Below are positions 1 through 7,496 of a DNA stretch of 9,772 nt, piece by piece. Each line of letters opens with the position of its first letter. The stretch's first letter is position 1. The translations under genes and the position numbers were made by a program. The notes under the pieces are model-generated. The model did no database searches and was not told where the DNA came from. It was given only the letters and a program-made list of their open reading frames with translations. Source of the DNA: an uncultured Chromatiaceae bacterium (GTDB taxonomy: Bacteria; Pseudomonadota; Gammaproteobacteria; Enterobacterales; Alteromonadaceae); contig CAMLNG010000105.1 of assembly GCA_946481195.1 (NCBI GenBank), positions 1-9,772 on the forward strand, given 5' to 3'.

Positions 1-2
1 AA

Positions 3-80
3 GCAGAAGCTGAGCATGAACATGACCATGAACACGGGACTGAACATGCGCACGACGACGAAAAAGGCCATAAACATTAA
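3..80 (+). CDS. 3' end of a gene with a His-rich, metal-binding-type C-terminal tail (partial)
   Basis: Reading in frame from base 3 gives a short run ending in TAA at 78-80. It is dominated by alternating His and acidic residues (EHEHDHEHG, then EHAHDDEKGHKH). Such tails bind Zn(II), Ni(II) or Cu and occur at the ends of, or in linkers of, metal transporters, metallochaperones and zinc-binding periplasmic proteins. The other two frames give no sensible protein (frame 2 stops at once; frame 1 is a Met/Thr-rich shadow). The tail has no Cys, so a SlyD-like end is less likely. The body of the gene lies outside the window, so the family cannot be named. A CAT/GAN hexamer-like repetition at base level explains the repeated residues. 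Confidence 0.6.
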   Translation, partial: AEAEHEHDHEHGTEHAHDDEKGHKH

Positions 81-95
81 TCATTTGCGTTAAAG

Positions 96-116
96 AAGCT
101 GCTTTCGGAACAGCTT
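96..116 (+). terminator. possible weak hairpin after the His-rich gene
   Basis: AAGCTG (96-101) and CAGCTT (111-116) form a 6-bp stem that can extend by two A-T pairs across a bulged C, around the loop TCGG. It starts 16 bases after the upstream stop codon. There is no T-tract after it, so it is at best a weak terminator, or chance. Confidence 0.25.
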
Positions 117-145
117 TGCCTGCGAGGCCGGTTTTGTTTTATGCT
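116..145 (+). promoter_or_regulatory. possible sigma-70 promoter for the solute-binding protein gene
   Basis: TTGCCT (116-121) and TATGCT (140-145) each match the -35/-10 consensus at 4 of 6 bases with an 18-bp spacer. This would start transcription near 152, a short distance before the Shine-Dalgarno at 165-169. If real, it also excludes the TTG at 116 as a start codon. The match is weak. Confidence 0.22.
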
Positions 146-175
146 GGCTGCTGGATTTTTCAGCAGAGGCTACCA

Positions 176-976
176 ATGCCGGTTATAAAGCTGTGGTGCA
201 AGTGTTTGTTGTGGCTGGTGTTTATCGCACCAGCCTTTGTGCACGCGACAGCACAGCTCCAGGTGGCCACTGAACAGCAGCCGGTACGAATTGCTGCTGA
301 AGACAACTGGCCGCCATTTTCTGATGAAAACGGCAAAGGTTTATCGACGCAACTGGTCAGCGCCGCTTTTGCCCGCAGCGGCTACCGGATTGAAACTATT
401 ACTGTGCCTTATGCCCGCGCTTTGCACTACACAGCCCAAGGCAAAACCGAAGCCTGTTGGAATGTGACACGCCAGACCAATACCGAACGGGATTATTTGC
501 TGCACCAACAGCCGCTGTTTCAGGCGGCTTCTTCGTTTTATTTCCATGGCGTCGCGAAAAACTACCGCTCCGTGGCCGAGATCCCGGACGGTACTGTGGT
601 TGGGGTGATTTTGGGCTATGAATATGGTGATTTATTTGAGCAGCACAAAAAACGCTTTCAGCTGGTCGAAGTGTCGACGCATCCGCAGTTGATTTCGTTA
701 TTGCAGCACGACAAAGTGCAACTGGCGATTTTTTTTGATGACGTGCTGGCCTATTATCTGGCACAGCCGGCGCTGCACCAAATCCGCTTGCAAAAAGGCC
801 AGCTGAACCATATCAGTGATATTTATGTCGCTTTCAGCCGTGTCTCACCGCGTAGCCAGCAACTGGCAGATGCGCTGGATGCGGGTTTAACTGAGCTGCA
901 GCGCAACGGCGATTATCAGCGGATCCTGAAACAATTTAAATATCAGCAAGCGCCGGCTGCAGTGCTGACGGAGTAA
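176..976 (+). CDS. periplasmic family-3 solute-binding protein (SBP_bac_3), orphan
   Basis: The product (266 aa) has a signal peptide (Lys5/Lys9, hydrophobic core 10-22, likely cleavage after VHA at 22-24). The mature part is a type-II periplasmic binding protein: a first strand with AAEDNWPPFS (40-49), the VPYARAL segment (77-83) typical of the gammaproteobacterial branch of amino-acid-type binding proteins, and a crossover region around 130-190 with a GYEYGDLF motif (147-154). The family binds amino acids or other small polar ligands for ABC importers, or acts as a periplasmic sensor. No permease or ATPase gene is adjacent, so it is an orphan. The open frame extends back to a TTG at 116, but ATG at 176 has AGAGG six bases upstream (165-169) and gives a proper signal peptide, so I chose it. 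Ligand unknown. Confidence 0.85.
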   Translation: MPVIKLWCKCLLWLVFIAPAFVHATAQLQVATEQQPVRIAAEDNWPPFSDENGKGLSTQLVSAAFARSGYRIETITVPYARALHYTAQGKTEACWNVTRQTNTERDYLLHQQPLFQAASSFYFHGVAKNYRSVAEIPDGTVVGVILGYEYGDLFEQHKKRFQLVEVSTHPQLISLLQHDKVQLAIFFDDVLAYYLAQPALHQIRLQKGQLNHISDIYVAFSRVSPRSQQLADALDAGLTELQRNGDYQRILKQFKYQQAPAAVLTE

Positions 977-1081
977 CACAACACTGGACTGAGTTGGATT
1001 GTTCAGTTGCGATAAAGATATCAACTTGTTTACTGGCTGTTATCATAAGCATTCTGTGATGCTAACCTGCCGGAGCCTGTT

Positions 1082-1930
1082 ATGAAGCTGAAATTCGCTG
1101 TCCTGATCCCATCTGTATTGTTGTTAACTGCCTGCCAATCCACCCCCGAAGAAGATATGCCGCTGCCGGTTGGTTTTGAACAACAAGCCCAACTGCTGCC
1201 GCTCAAACGCCCGGTGCTGACTTTCACCGACGATGCCTGGCATCAGCAAATTGGCGCTTTTCAGCTCAATAACATGGATTTATCCGGTAAAACGATGCAG
1301 AAAGTCAGCAGCGGCACCGAATGGCAAACCACGGCTCGCGGTGGTTTGTTGTTTCAGCTGATTTTTCATGACAACGTCAATCTGGCTGGTGAAATCGTGA
1401 ATAAATACAACAGCAAAGCTGAGCAAACTTTTAGTTTTGATATTCAGGCGCCCGGTACTGCGACTGTGCACAGCGAATGTCAGATTTTGGTGTTTGGCCA
1501 TGGCGAAGAGACGACGGGTAATGAGGTGAATAGCTATAACTGGCAAACTTCGGAGCAGGAACTCAGTTACCTCGGTTGTCGCCTGACGCAGGACGGGCAG
1601 GTGTCGCAGCTGGTGGTCGAAGACAAAGCCGGCGCAGCCCCGGTGTACCGGCTGCATCAGGGCAGCCAGCAGTTGGATCTGGCGCCGGTGCTGGCAGCGC
1701 CTGAACTGGCAAAATACAACAGTTTTTTCCAGGGCGGTGCCACCGGCTTTCTGCTGAGTAACGGGGCTACGCAACAAGCGGCGTTGCAGTTAAGTCATGA
1801 CGCCTCACGTTTGTGGCTGAAAAAGGATCTGCCGGCGAACGCACAAGCCTGGTACATCGCGGCGTTATTCAGTTTGCAGATGTATCACTGGCAAGACACA
1901 AAATGGCAATTTGACCAGCCGCAACATTAA
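1082..1930 (+). CDS. lipoprotein of unknown function
   Basis: The 282-aa product begins with a lipoprotein signal peptide: Lys2/Lys4, a hydrophobic core, and lipobox LTAC at 15-18 with Cys18 as the acylation site. Gln at position +2 predicts sorting to the outer membrane rather than retention at the inner membrane. The start ATG has GGAG (1072-1075) six bases upstream. The mature region is mixed polar sequence with many aromatic residues near the end (YHWQDTKWQF) and no membrane segments. Two Cys residues (133 and 166) flank a loop rich in Gly/Glu and could form a disulfide. I do not recognise the family. It lies 105 bp after the solute-binding protein gene, so co-transcription is possible but not shown. 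Its stop codon overlaps that of the convergent transporter gene. Confidence 0.8.
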   Translation: MKLKFAVLIPSVLLLTACQSTPEEDMPLPVGFEQQAQLLPLKRPVLTFTDDAWHQQIGAFQLNNMDLSGKTMQKVSSGTEWQTTARGGLLFQLIFHDNVNLAGEIVNKYNSKAEQTFSFDIQAPGTATVHSECQILVFGHGEETTGNEVNSYNWQTSEQELSYLGCRLTQDGQVSQLVVEDKAGAAPVYRLHQGSQQLDLAPVLAAPELAKYNSFFQGGATGFLLSNGATQQAALQLSHDASRLWLKKDLPANAQAWYIAALFSLQMYHWQDTKWQFDQPQH

Positions 1931-2922
1931 GCGGCGGCTTGAGAGGCAGTTCGCCAAATCTGGCTGAATTGCCACAGATAACGGGCCAGCACATAACCAC
2001 AGACCGCCATGGCGACGACAAACTCCAGTTGTGCCAGCAACAGTTGCCAGGCGGCCAGTTGTTGCAGCAGTGGCGAAGTTTGCAGCGACAGATGTGCAGA
2101 CAGTTTCAGCAGGGCAGTGGCGCTAATCACCAGCGGAAAAGTACAGGCAGCAAAAGCAGGATTAAAGCTGCCACACAGCAGCTGCGGCAGTTGCGACCAG
2201 ACTTTGAGCGTCAGCAGCAGCGCTACCACACTTAAACCCAGTAACAGGCTTACCGGCAACGCCGCCGCGAGTGGCAGACTCAGCAAGCCAGCCAAGGTCA
2301 GGCTGCCGGGTGCGGCCAGAATGGCCAGCAAAGGCCGTTGCGGCGCTGGCAATGGCGTGCCGCGACGTAAGCGGTATAACATCAGCGGCAACATCAGCAG
2401 ATAAGCCAGTAAACCGGCGCCGGCCAGCAGCTGCAACAGCCACTGCGGCGCGTTGACGGGCGCTGTCAGCACGGCCACGACAAAACCAATGGGCGGAATA
2501 AACCAGGCCGGCACTAAATCAGTCAGCGCAAATTGCGCCAGGCGCTGACGGATAAAACCAGTCAGCAGCGCCAGATGCCCGGCCAGCGCCAGCCACCAAG
2601 CCAGTGTCGCCAGGGCAGGGCTGACGGACTGCCAGGCCGCAGTTTGCACCAGCGTCGCCATACACATCACCGGCAGCAGACTGCCAGCCACCGGATGCGC
2701 CAGCTCTTGCCGCAGCAGTTGTGGTGCACGCAGAAACTTCAGCAATACCGCCATCAGTAGCGGCAACGCCAGCAGCGCTGCGGCCTGCTGCAAGCTGCCA
2801 TGCTGGGCAAAGAGCTGATCGGCACACCAGCCAAGGCTGGCGAGACCCAAAGCTAAACCTGCTGCTGCAGTCGGCACTTTCTGCAGCCGTGCTGTCATGT
2901 TGGAAAAAATGTTCATGTTCAT
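1927..2922 (-). CDS. TehA/TDT-family (SLAC1-like) membrane transporter
   Basis: The 331-aa product is almost wholly hydrophobic, with about ten predicted membrane helices, matching the size of E. coli TehA (about 330 aa). Family signs are the N-terminal VPTAAAGLALGLASLGW stretch (17-33) just before and in helix 1, an HPV segment after helix 2 (76-78), WFIPPIG (140-146) and TFPLVI (261-266). The tellurite-resistance/dicarboxylate transporter (TDT) family includes TehA, the fission-yeast malate carrier Mae1 and the plant anion channel SLAC1. Members move anions or organic acids across the inner membrane. Substrate cannot be read here, and no tehB lies nearby. The frame opens at 2955, but ATG at 2922 is preceded by AGGTGA (2932-2927), so I start there. 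It is divergent from the LysR gene, which probably controls it. Confidence 0.85.
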   Translation of the reverse strand: MNMNIFSNMTARLQKVPTAAAGLALGLASLGWCADQLFAQHGSLQQAAALLALPLLMAVLLKFLRAPQLLRQELAHPVAGSLLPVMCMATLVQTAAWQSVSPALATLAWWLALAGHLALLTGFIRQRLAQFALTDLVPAWFIPPIGFVVAVLTAPVNAPQWLLQLLAGAGLLAYLLMLPLMLYRLRRGTPLPAPQRPLLAILAAPGSLTLAGLLSLPLAAALPVSLLLGLSVVALLLTLKVWSQLPQLLCGSFNPAFAACTFPLVISATALLKLSAHLSLQTSPLLQQLAAWQLLLAQLEFVVAMAVCGYVLARYLWQFSQIWRTASQAAA

Positions 2923-2929
2923 TGATTCA

Positions 2930-3013
2930 CCTATACGGTTAACAACTTTCAGCACTAGCTTAGAGTGGCTTTGTCATTTAGCATATCTGTATATATTTAA
3001 TGTCTCGTATAGG
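2930..3013. promoter_or_regulatory. perfect inverted repeat CCTATACG / CGTATAGG at both ends of the divergent control region
   Basis: CCTATACG (2930-2937) and CGTATAGG (3006-3013) are exact reverse complements. Read in each gene's own direction, both genes carry CGTATAGG ending 7-8 bases before the ATG, so the AGG inside the repeat is part of each Shine-Dalgarno. The AT-rich stretch between them (about 2977-3000) holds the likely promoters. Candidate explanations are LysR operators that shut both genes symmetrically, or a shared leader element acting on translation. Confidence 0.5.
2971..2999 (+). promoter_or_regulatory. likely promoter of the LysR-family gene
   Basis: TTGTCA (2971-2976) is a 5-of-6 match to the -35 box. 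It is followed by the TATA-rich run 2990-2999, which offers TATATT (2992-2997, 15-bp spacer) or TATTTA (2994-2999, 17-bp spacer) as the -10 box. Transcription would start near 3004, leaving a very short leader that contains the CGTATAGG repeat. Confidence 0.4.
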
Positions 3014-3021
3014 AAAACTAT

Positions 3022-3912
3022 ATGAATGTCAGTTTCCGTCAGCTCAAAGCTTTTGTCGCTGTGGCGCGGCTGGGCAATTTAGGCGCGGCCGCCGACCAGC
3101 TGTGTCTGACCCGCGGCGCGATTTCGCAGGCGATTAAAGAGCTGGAAACGCAGCTTGGAACCCCGCTGTTTGACCGCGCCCATCCGCATTTGCTGCTTAA
3201 CAGTGAAGGCGTTTTATTGTTACCGCTGGCGGATGAAATGCTGACCCGACTTGCGGATATCGGTGCGCTGTTTGGTGACAACAAGGGCAAAGGTAAGGTT
3301 GTACTGCGCATCGGTGCCAGTCAGACCATCGGCAATTATTTGCTGCCGGGTTTACTGGCACAGCTGGGGCCGCAGTGGCAACTCAGTGTTTTTATTGCCA
3401 ATAGTCAGCAGTTAGCCGTCCGTTTGCTGGCATTTGAGCTGGATTTGGCGCTGATCGAAGGCGAAGTCACCCATCCACAGCTGCACAGTGAAGCCTGGCA
3501 GCAGGATCAGATGCTGTTAGTGGCAAGCCCGGCGCACCCGCTGGCGCAGCACGCCGCTGCAACCGGCGCGGTGCTTAGCCCGTCAGATATCGAAGGCCAA
3601 TACTGGGTGCTGCGCGAACCGGCCTCCGGCAGCCGCGAACAGTTTGATAAGTATCTGCGGCCACAACTGAGTAACCCCGGCACAGTACTGGAACTGAATA
3701 CTCTGGAAGCTGTGCTGAACACAGTGCAACAGGGCCTGGGCCTCACACTGGTGTCAGAGCTCGCCGCGCGCGACCGGCTACAAAGCGGTGCGCTGCAGGT
3801 GTTGCCATTTATCCAAGTGATGCCACGGCAGCTGCATTTATGCTGGCATCAGGATAAATACCTGTCCGCGGCCAGCCAGCGTTTTATCCGGTTTTGCCGG
3901 TTGGGTGATTGA
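3022..3912 (+). CDS. LysR-family transcriptional regulator
   Basis: The 296-aa product has full LysR length. The N-terminal winged helix-turn-helix is clear: FRQLKAFVAVARLGNLGAAA (5-24), the recognition helix around RGAISQAIKELE (31-42), then LGTPLFDRA (45-53). The effector domain follows from about 92 with GASQTIGNYLLP (98-109), the form of the first effector-domain strand and helix seen in the CbbR/CysL/YeiE-like branch, and ASGSREQFDKYL near 200. The start ATG has AGGA (3012-3015) six bases upstream. The gene is divergent from the TDT transporter with a 99-bp shared region, the usual arrangement in which a LysR protein controls its neighbour and itself. The ligand is unknown. Confidence 0.93.
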   Translation: MNVSFRQLKAFVAVARLGNLGAAADQLCLTRGAISQAIKELETQLGTPLFDRAHPHLLLNSEGVLLLPLADEMLTRLADIGALFGDNKGKGKVVLRIGASQTIGNYLLPGLLAQLGPQWQLSVFIANSQQLAVRLLAFELDLALIEGEVTHPQLHSEAWQQDQMLLVASPAHPLAQHAAATGAVLSPSDIEGQYWVLREPASGSREQFDKYLRPQLSNPGTVLELNTLEAVLNTVQQGLGLTLVSELAARDRLQSGALQVLPFIQVMPRQLHLCWHQDKYLSAASQRFIRFCRLGD

Positions 3913-3929
3913 TGGCAACAGTGCCATCA
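3910..3929. terminator. hairpin between convergent gene ends
   Basis: TGATGGCA (3910-3917) and TGCCATCA (3922-3929) make a perfect 8-bp stem with a 4-base ACAG loop. It begins at the LysR stop codon (TGA 3910-3912) and sits one base from the stop of the convergent barrel gene (3931). No run of T follows on either strand, so it may slow polymerase or protect both 3' ends rather than act as a full intrinsic terminator. Confidence 0.5.
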
Positions 3930-3930
3930 T

Positions 3931-5808
3931 TCAGAACCTGTTACTGACGTTGAGCTCAATCTCCCAGCTGTCGACGCCGGGGGCTGAGGTCATTGGCGTT
4001 GATAAATCGATGTGCACCACATGGTTGTTGCTGGATTTTGATGAATAAATCCGCATGCCAACGCCGATGCTGCCGAGCCAGCGGTCGGTCAGGTTTTGCC
4101 GTAATAAGTCGCTGTTACTGCGGTAGATTTGATCTTTTGGTGGCAGCGCCATTGGCGCTATTAGGTCCATCCCCAAAGGTAAGGCGAAGCGTGCGGCGAT
4201 GGCGGCCGGATTAAGTTGCGCCGGATCTGCCACGCTGCCGCCGTTGACGCGGCCAAGGTCGGCAAAAGCGACAAAGCCTAAATCCAACATCTTGTACAGG
4301 TTGATACGCGGGTACCAGCGCAGTTCGCTGGTCAGGACCGTTTTACTGATACCGTGCTGGTACTGCAGCGGATAACCGCGCAAGCCACTGTCGCCGCCAA
4401 GCTCCAGTGGCAGATCGGCAAAATTGCGGTTACGCCGGGTCAGTTCGGCTTTGTTGTACCAGGTAAAATCGCGGTTAAGCTGATAAAAATCTTCGGCCTG
4501 GAAACGCCATTCGCGTAAATCGCCGCCTTGCAGGCCGTCGATAAAGTCAAAGCCAGCGTCGAGCAGTACCAGATGCTGGCGATCTCCAAAGCCTTTGCTG
4601 CTATGACCAATGACCCGGTAACCAAGCGAGGTGTCCGCCTGCAGTTTACTGCTTTGCACACCGACCTTCAGACTATGGTGCCAGCCCAGATTGACGTCTT
4701 CAGCGCGGTCGATAAACAGGATATCGCTGAGTACGCGGTAATCGTGTTGTTTGTATTCCACCCCAACCCAGGGATAAGCCCAGCTGCGGTCTTGTGGCAG
4801 GGCCAAAGTGGGTTGCAGCAGTGCGGGGGCAAAACGCCAGTCTTCACTGAGCACACCGGCCAGCAGCCGGGTCGAGGCATGGTCCTGATAGGACCAGAGC
4901 TGACCGGCACTCAAGTCGATGCGGCGGTGGTCGGTTTCAAAGATATTTTCCAACGCACCATTATGAAATATCTGGGTTTGTTGCAGGTCGCTGAGCCATT
5001 CAGTGCGGTACATCCAGCGGCTGTCATCCTGATAAAAAGGTTTTTCCAGCAACAGTTGCTGGACATGGCCGTCGTCGTTGTTGGTCCATTCGGCCGTCAG
5101 ATAACTGTGGGCAAACAGGTCATTGCCGGCTGAGCCAGTGACAAGTGACAGCGGCATTTCCAGTTTAAATTCGTAGCCGCTGCGCTGGGCGTCGCTTTGG
5201 TATTTCACCGAGGTGCGCACGCCAAAACCGAGGAAGTTATCTTCTTTAAAGCCAAAAGCATACTTGTTCTGACCGCCGCTGCGGCCTAAACCAAAGGATG
5301 GTAACAAACTCCAGTTGTCTGAGGTTTCCACCACCACGTCATAACTTTGGTCGGCGTTACAGGTTGGGCTTAACCGCACTTTGGCATCATGCAGATATGA
5401 TTTGTCGCGCAGCAGCCGTTCGGCTTCGGCCAGATCACTCACCGAGATTTCTTCGCCGCTGGCAAAAGGCAACTCGCGTTTGACCGTGTCGGGGCGGGTG
5501 GTGACATGGGCCCAGTTGGCAAAATGATGCAGCCAGATGGCGTCAGCGTCTTCAACAAAAATGGGCTCGGTGCGAATGTGGATTTGCCCGATGCGGATAC
5601 GGCGATCGTCGGCCTTGGCTGCCGGGTCGGCTTGGTTGTCTTTGCTGCGCGCTGGTTTTTTATGCAGCCAGTCACAAAACAATTCACTGGATACTGGTTC
5701 CACTTGTTGTGGCTGTTCACCGGCAACAGCATTGCCTGAGGTCAACAGCACAGGGGCCAGCGCGCTACAAAGTGCACAGTGCAACATCGACAAACGCAGG
5801 GACTGCAT
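3931..5808 (-). CDS. Omp85-superfamily outer-membrane barrel protein with one visible POTRA domain
   Basis: The 625-aa product has a signal peptide (cleavage probably after NAVA, 26-29), a charged linker (about 40-70), one POTRA-like unit (about 71-165, from IRIGQIHI to the VVVETSDNWSL strand) and a barrel region (168-625). The barrel carries GLRGYPLQY (475-483), the (L/V)RG(Y/F) motif of strand L6 in BamA, TamA and FhaC. It ends in NVSNRF, an outer-membrane beta-signal with terminal Phe. BamA has five POTRAs, TamA three and FhaC two, so this is a short member. The family inserts or moves proteins at the outer membrane, but the substrate here is unknown. It is the last gene of the PAP2-eptA operon. 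Its start ATG follows a full AGGAGG (5819-5814) that lies within the last two Arg codons of eptA, which suggests translational coupling. Cys45 and Cys150 may pair. Confidence 0.85.
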   Translation of the reverse strand: MQSLRLSMLHCALCSALAPVLLTSGNAVAGEQPQQVEPVSSELFCDWLHKKPARSKDNQADPAAKADDRRIRIGQIHIRTEPIFVEDADAIWLHHFANWAHVTTRPDTVKRELPFASGEEISVSDLAEAERLLRDKSYLHDAKVRLSPTCNADQSYDVVVETSDNWSLLPSFGLGRSGGQNKYAFGFKEDNFLGFGVRTSVKYQSDAQRSGYEFKLEMPLSLVTGSAGNDLFAHSYLTAEWTNNDDGHVQQLLLEKPFYQDDSRWMYRTEWLSDLQQTQIFHNGALENIFETDHRRIDLSAGQLWSYQDHASTRLLAGVLSEDWRFAPALLQPTLALPQDRSWAYPWVGVEYKQHDYRVLSDILFIDRAEDVNLGWHHSLKVGVQSSKLQADTSLGYRVIGHSSKGFGDRQHLVLLDAGFDFIDGLQGGDLREWRFQAEDFYQLNRDFTWYNKAELTRRNRNFADLPLELGGDSGLRGYPLQYQHGISKTVLTSELRWYPRINLYKMLDLGFVAFADLGRVNGGSVADPAQLNPAAIAARFALPLGMDLIAPMALPPKDQIYRSNSDLLRQNLTDRWLGSIGVGMRIYSSKSSNNHVVHIDLSTPMTSAPGVDSWEIELNVSNRF

Positions 5809-5810
5809 AC

Positions 5811-7496
5811 TTACCTCCTGCTGCAGGCAGCAAACAGATTCAGTTCGGGCCGGAAGTCTTTACTGTCACGGGCAAACAGTGCCGGCAGGCTATGGAATAA
5901 ATGGTCGTGGCTAAGTGGCTGTTTTTGCTGCTGCTTCAGGCAATCATAACTCAGTTGCCGGCCTTTTGCTTCCCCTTGCTCAGGGCCAAAATGCTGGCCA
6001 AAACTCTGCGACATCCACCAAATCAGTGGTACGCCGGTTTGCGCTTTAGGTGCCATCCAATACGGCAAGCCATGCAAATACACACCGTTTTCACCAAGCG
6101 ATTCGCCATGGTCGGAGATATACAGCATGGCGCTGTCCGGTAACGATTGCAGCTGCTGAATCACGCTGGCGAGTAACTCGTCGGTCGCCAGCAGGCTGTT
6201 GTCATAGGCATTGATAATGTGCTGCGGCGGGCAATGATTCAGCTCTTTATCGGTACATTCCGGGCCAAATACTTTTTGCTGTGGCGTACTTCTGCGTGAA
6301 TATTCCGGACCATGGCTGCCAAGCTGGTGCAGCACAATAATGCGGTCTTTGCTCAGGGGCTTTGCCAGTTCACGTTTTAGTGCCTGCAGCAGAATCGCGT
6401 CGGTACAGCCGTCATTGGCCTGACACTCTGGCAATTCAAACAACATCTCGTGTTTGACCCGGTCACACACACCTTTACAGCCGGAGTTATTGTCAAACCA
6501 GCTGACGTCCACACCGCTGCTTTGCAGAATGTCCAATACATTACTGCTGTTTTTCGCGGTGGTTTCGTCATACCGTTCGCGGCCCATCCAGGAGAACATA
6601 CAAGGCACTGAATGCGCGGTGGCTGTGCCGCAGGAACTGACCTGGCTGAAGCTGATGACCGGCAACTGGCTTAAGCGCGGATTAGTCGGCCGGCTGTAAC
6701 CATTGAGCTGGAAATGGTCGGCACGGGCGGTTTCCCCCAGCACCAGCACCACAGTTTTAGGCGCCGCTGCAGGTGCCAGATTGCGCACATCAGTGCCAAG
6801 TTGCTGAAAAGTTGGCGGAAAATGCGTCGCAATTTGTTGTTTGGTCACCGAAATACCAGCCGACAACGGGCTTATTGGCAGGGCGAAGAACTTCACGTCA
6901 CGGTAGTTGCGGAAAAAGCTGGCCAGTTCTGCATATTGGGTCGCGGCAACAGCGCCAATACCGGTCAGCAGTAACATCAATGTCAGCAGCCATTGCGCTG
7001 CGCCGCGCCGCCAGGACTGAGGTTTAAACTCAATTTTCAGATTGAGCCAGCCGAGCAACAATAACCAGCCGGCAGTGGTGAAAATCAAATCCGGATTGAG
7101 CAGGCCCCGCGCTTCGGCAATGTCAGTCTCCAGCACATTTTGCAGCATGGAGCGGTCAATCACAGTGCCAAAGTGGCTGATAAAATAATGGCTGATCGCG
7201 GCGATGAGGAAAAAGCCAGACAGCAAGCTGCGCTGCAAGCGCGGAAAACCAGGCAGGCTCAGTAACACAAATACCAGGCTGTTCAGCAGCAATAACACCA
7301 GTAACAGCAAGGTCTGCAGGCCATATTGACCCGGAATCTTGTGTTGCACTTGCGCCAGAAACGGTGCGCAAAACAGCACTGTGGTTAACAGCGCCAGCAG
7401 CAGGGCATAAGCACCCGGTAACATCACAAAACGTTGGGTGCGGGTCAGCAAAAAGCTGCGGCTACGTTGCAGCCAGTGCAGAGTCAGTTCAGTCAT
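5811..7496 (-). CDS. eptA: EptA/MCR-type phosphoethanolamine-lipid A transferase
   Basis: The 561-aa product has an N-terminal block of about five membrane helices (30-185) with the SMLQNVLETDIAEARGLL helix (116-133) typical of the EptA/EptB N-terminal domain. A periplasmic sulfatase-fold catalytic domain follows (about 247-561). Active-site residues are all present: Glu255 in GETARAD, nucleophile Thr291 in SSCGTATAHSVPCMFS, Asp462-His463 in SDHGES, plus His395 (SHGPEY) and His475 (YLHGLPYW). Cys pairs 289/299, 340/344, 358/364 and 414/422 match the disulfide-rich pattern of the family. The enzyme moves phosphoethanolamine from phosphatidylethanolamine to lipid A on the periplasmic face of the inner membrane, lowering negative charge and polymyxin binding. 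It starts 8 bp inside the PAP2 gene (ATGACTGA), with AGGG at 7508-7505. Whether the acceptor is the 1 or 4' position cannot be read from sequence. Confidence 0.95.
   Translation of the reverse strand: MTELTLHWLQRSRSFLLTRTQRFVMLPGAYALLLALLTTVLFCAPFLAQVQHKIPGQYGLQTLLLLVLLLLNSLVFVLLSLPGFPRLQRSLLSGFFLIAAISHYFISHFGTVIDRSMLQNVLETDIAEARGLLNPDLIFTTAGWLLLLGWLNLKIEFKPQSWRRGAAQWLLTLMLLLTGIGAVAATQYAELASFFRNYRDVKFFALPISPLSAGISVTKQQIATHFPPTFQQLGTDVRNLAPAAAPKTVVLVLGETARADHFQLNGYSRPTNPRLSQLPVISFSQVSSCGTATAHSVPCMFSWMGRERYDETTAKNSSNVLDILQSSGVDVSWFDNNSGCKGVCDRVKHEMLFELPECQANDGCTDAILLQALKRELAKPLSKDRIIVLHQLGSHGPEYSRRSTPQQKVFGPECTDKELNHCPPQHIINAYDNSLLATDELLASVIQQLQSLPDSAMLYISDHGESLGENGVYLHGLPYWMAPKAQTGVPLIWWMSQSFGQHFGPEQGEAKGRQLSYDCLKQQQKQPLSHDHLFHSLPALFARDSKDFRPELNLFAACSRR

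Noticed and set aside
116..175. TTG-initiated N-terminal extension of the solute-binding protein
   Set aside because: It puts 20 non-signal residues before the signal peptide, has no Shine-Dalgarno, and ATG at 176 has AGAGG at good spacing.
978..1081. Promoter between the solute-binding and lipoprotein genes
   Set aside because: TTGCGA (1007-1012) and TTGTTC (999-1004) have no acceptable -10 box at 16-18 bp, so no promoter is called.
1280..1777. 165-codon - strand open frame inside the lipoprotein gene
   Set aside because: The opposite strand encodes a lipoprotein with a good start and signal peptide; this frame has no domain or start signal.
4528..5133. 201-codon + strand open frame inside the Omp85 gene
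   Set aside because: It is antisense to a gene with clear barrel motifs, has no ribosome-binding site of note and no recognisable domain; it is a shadow frame.
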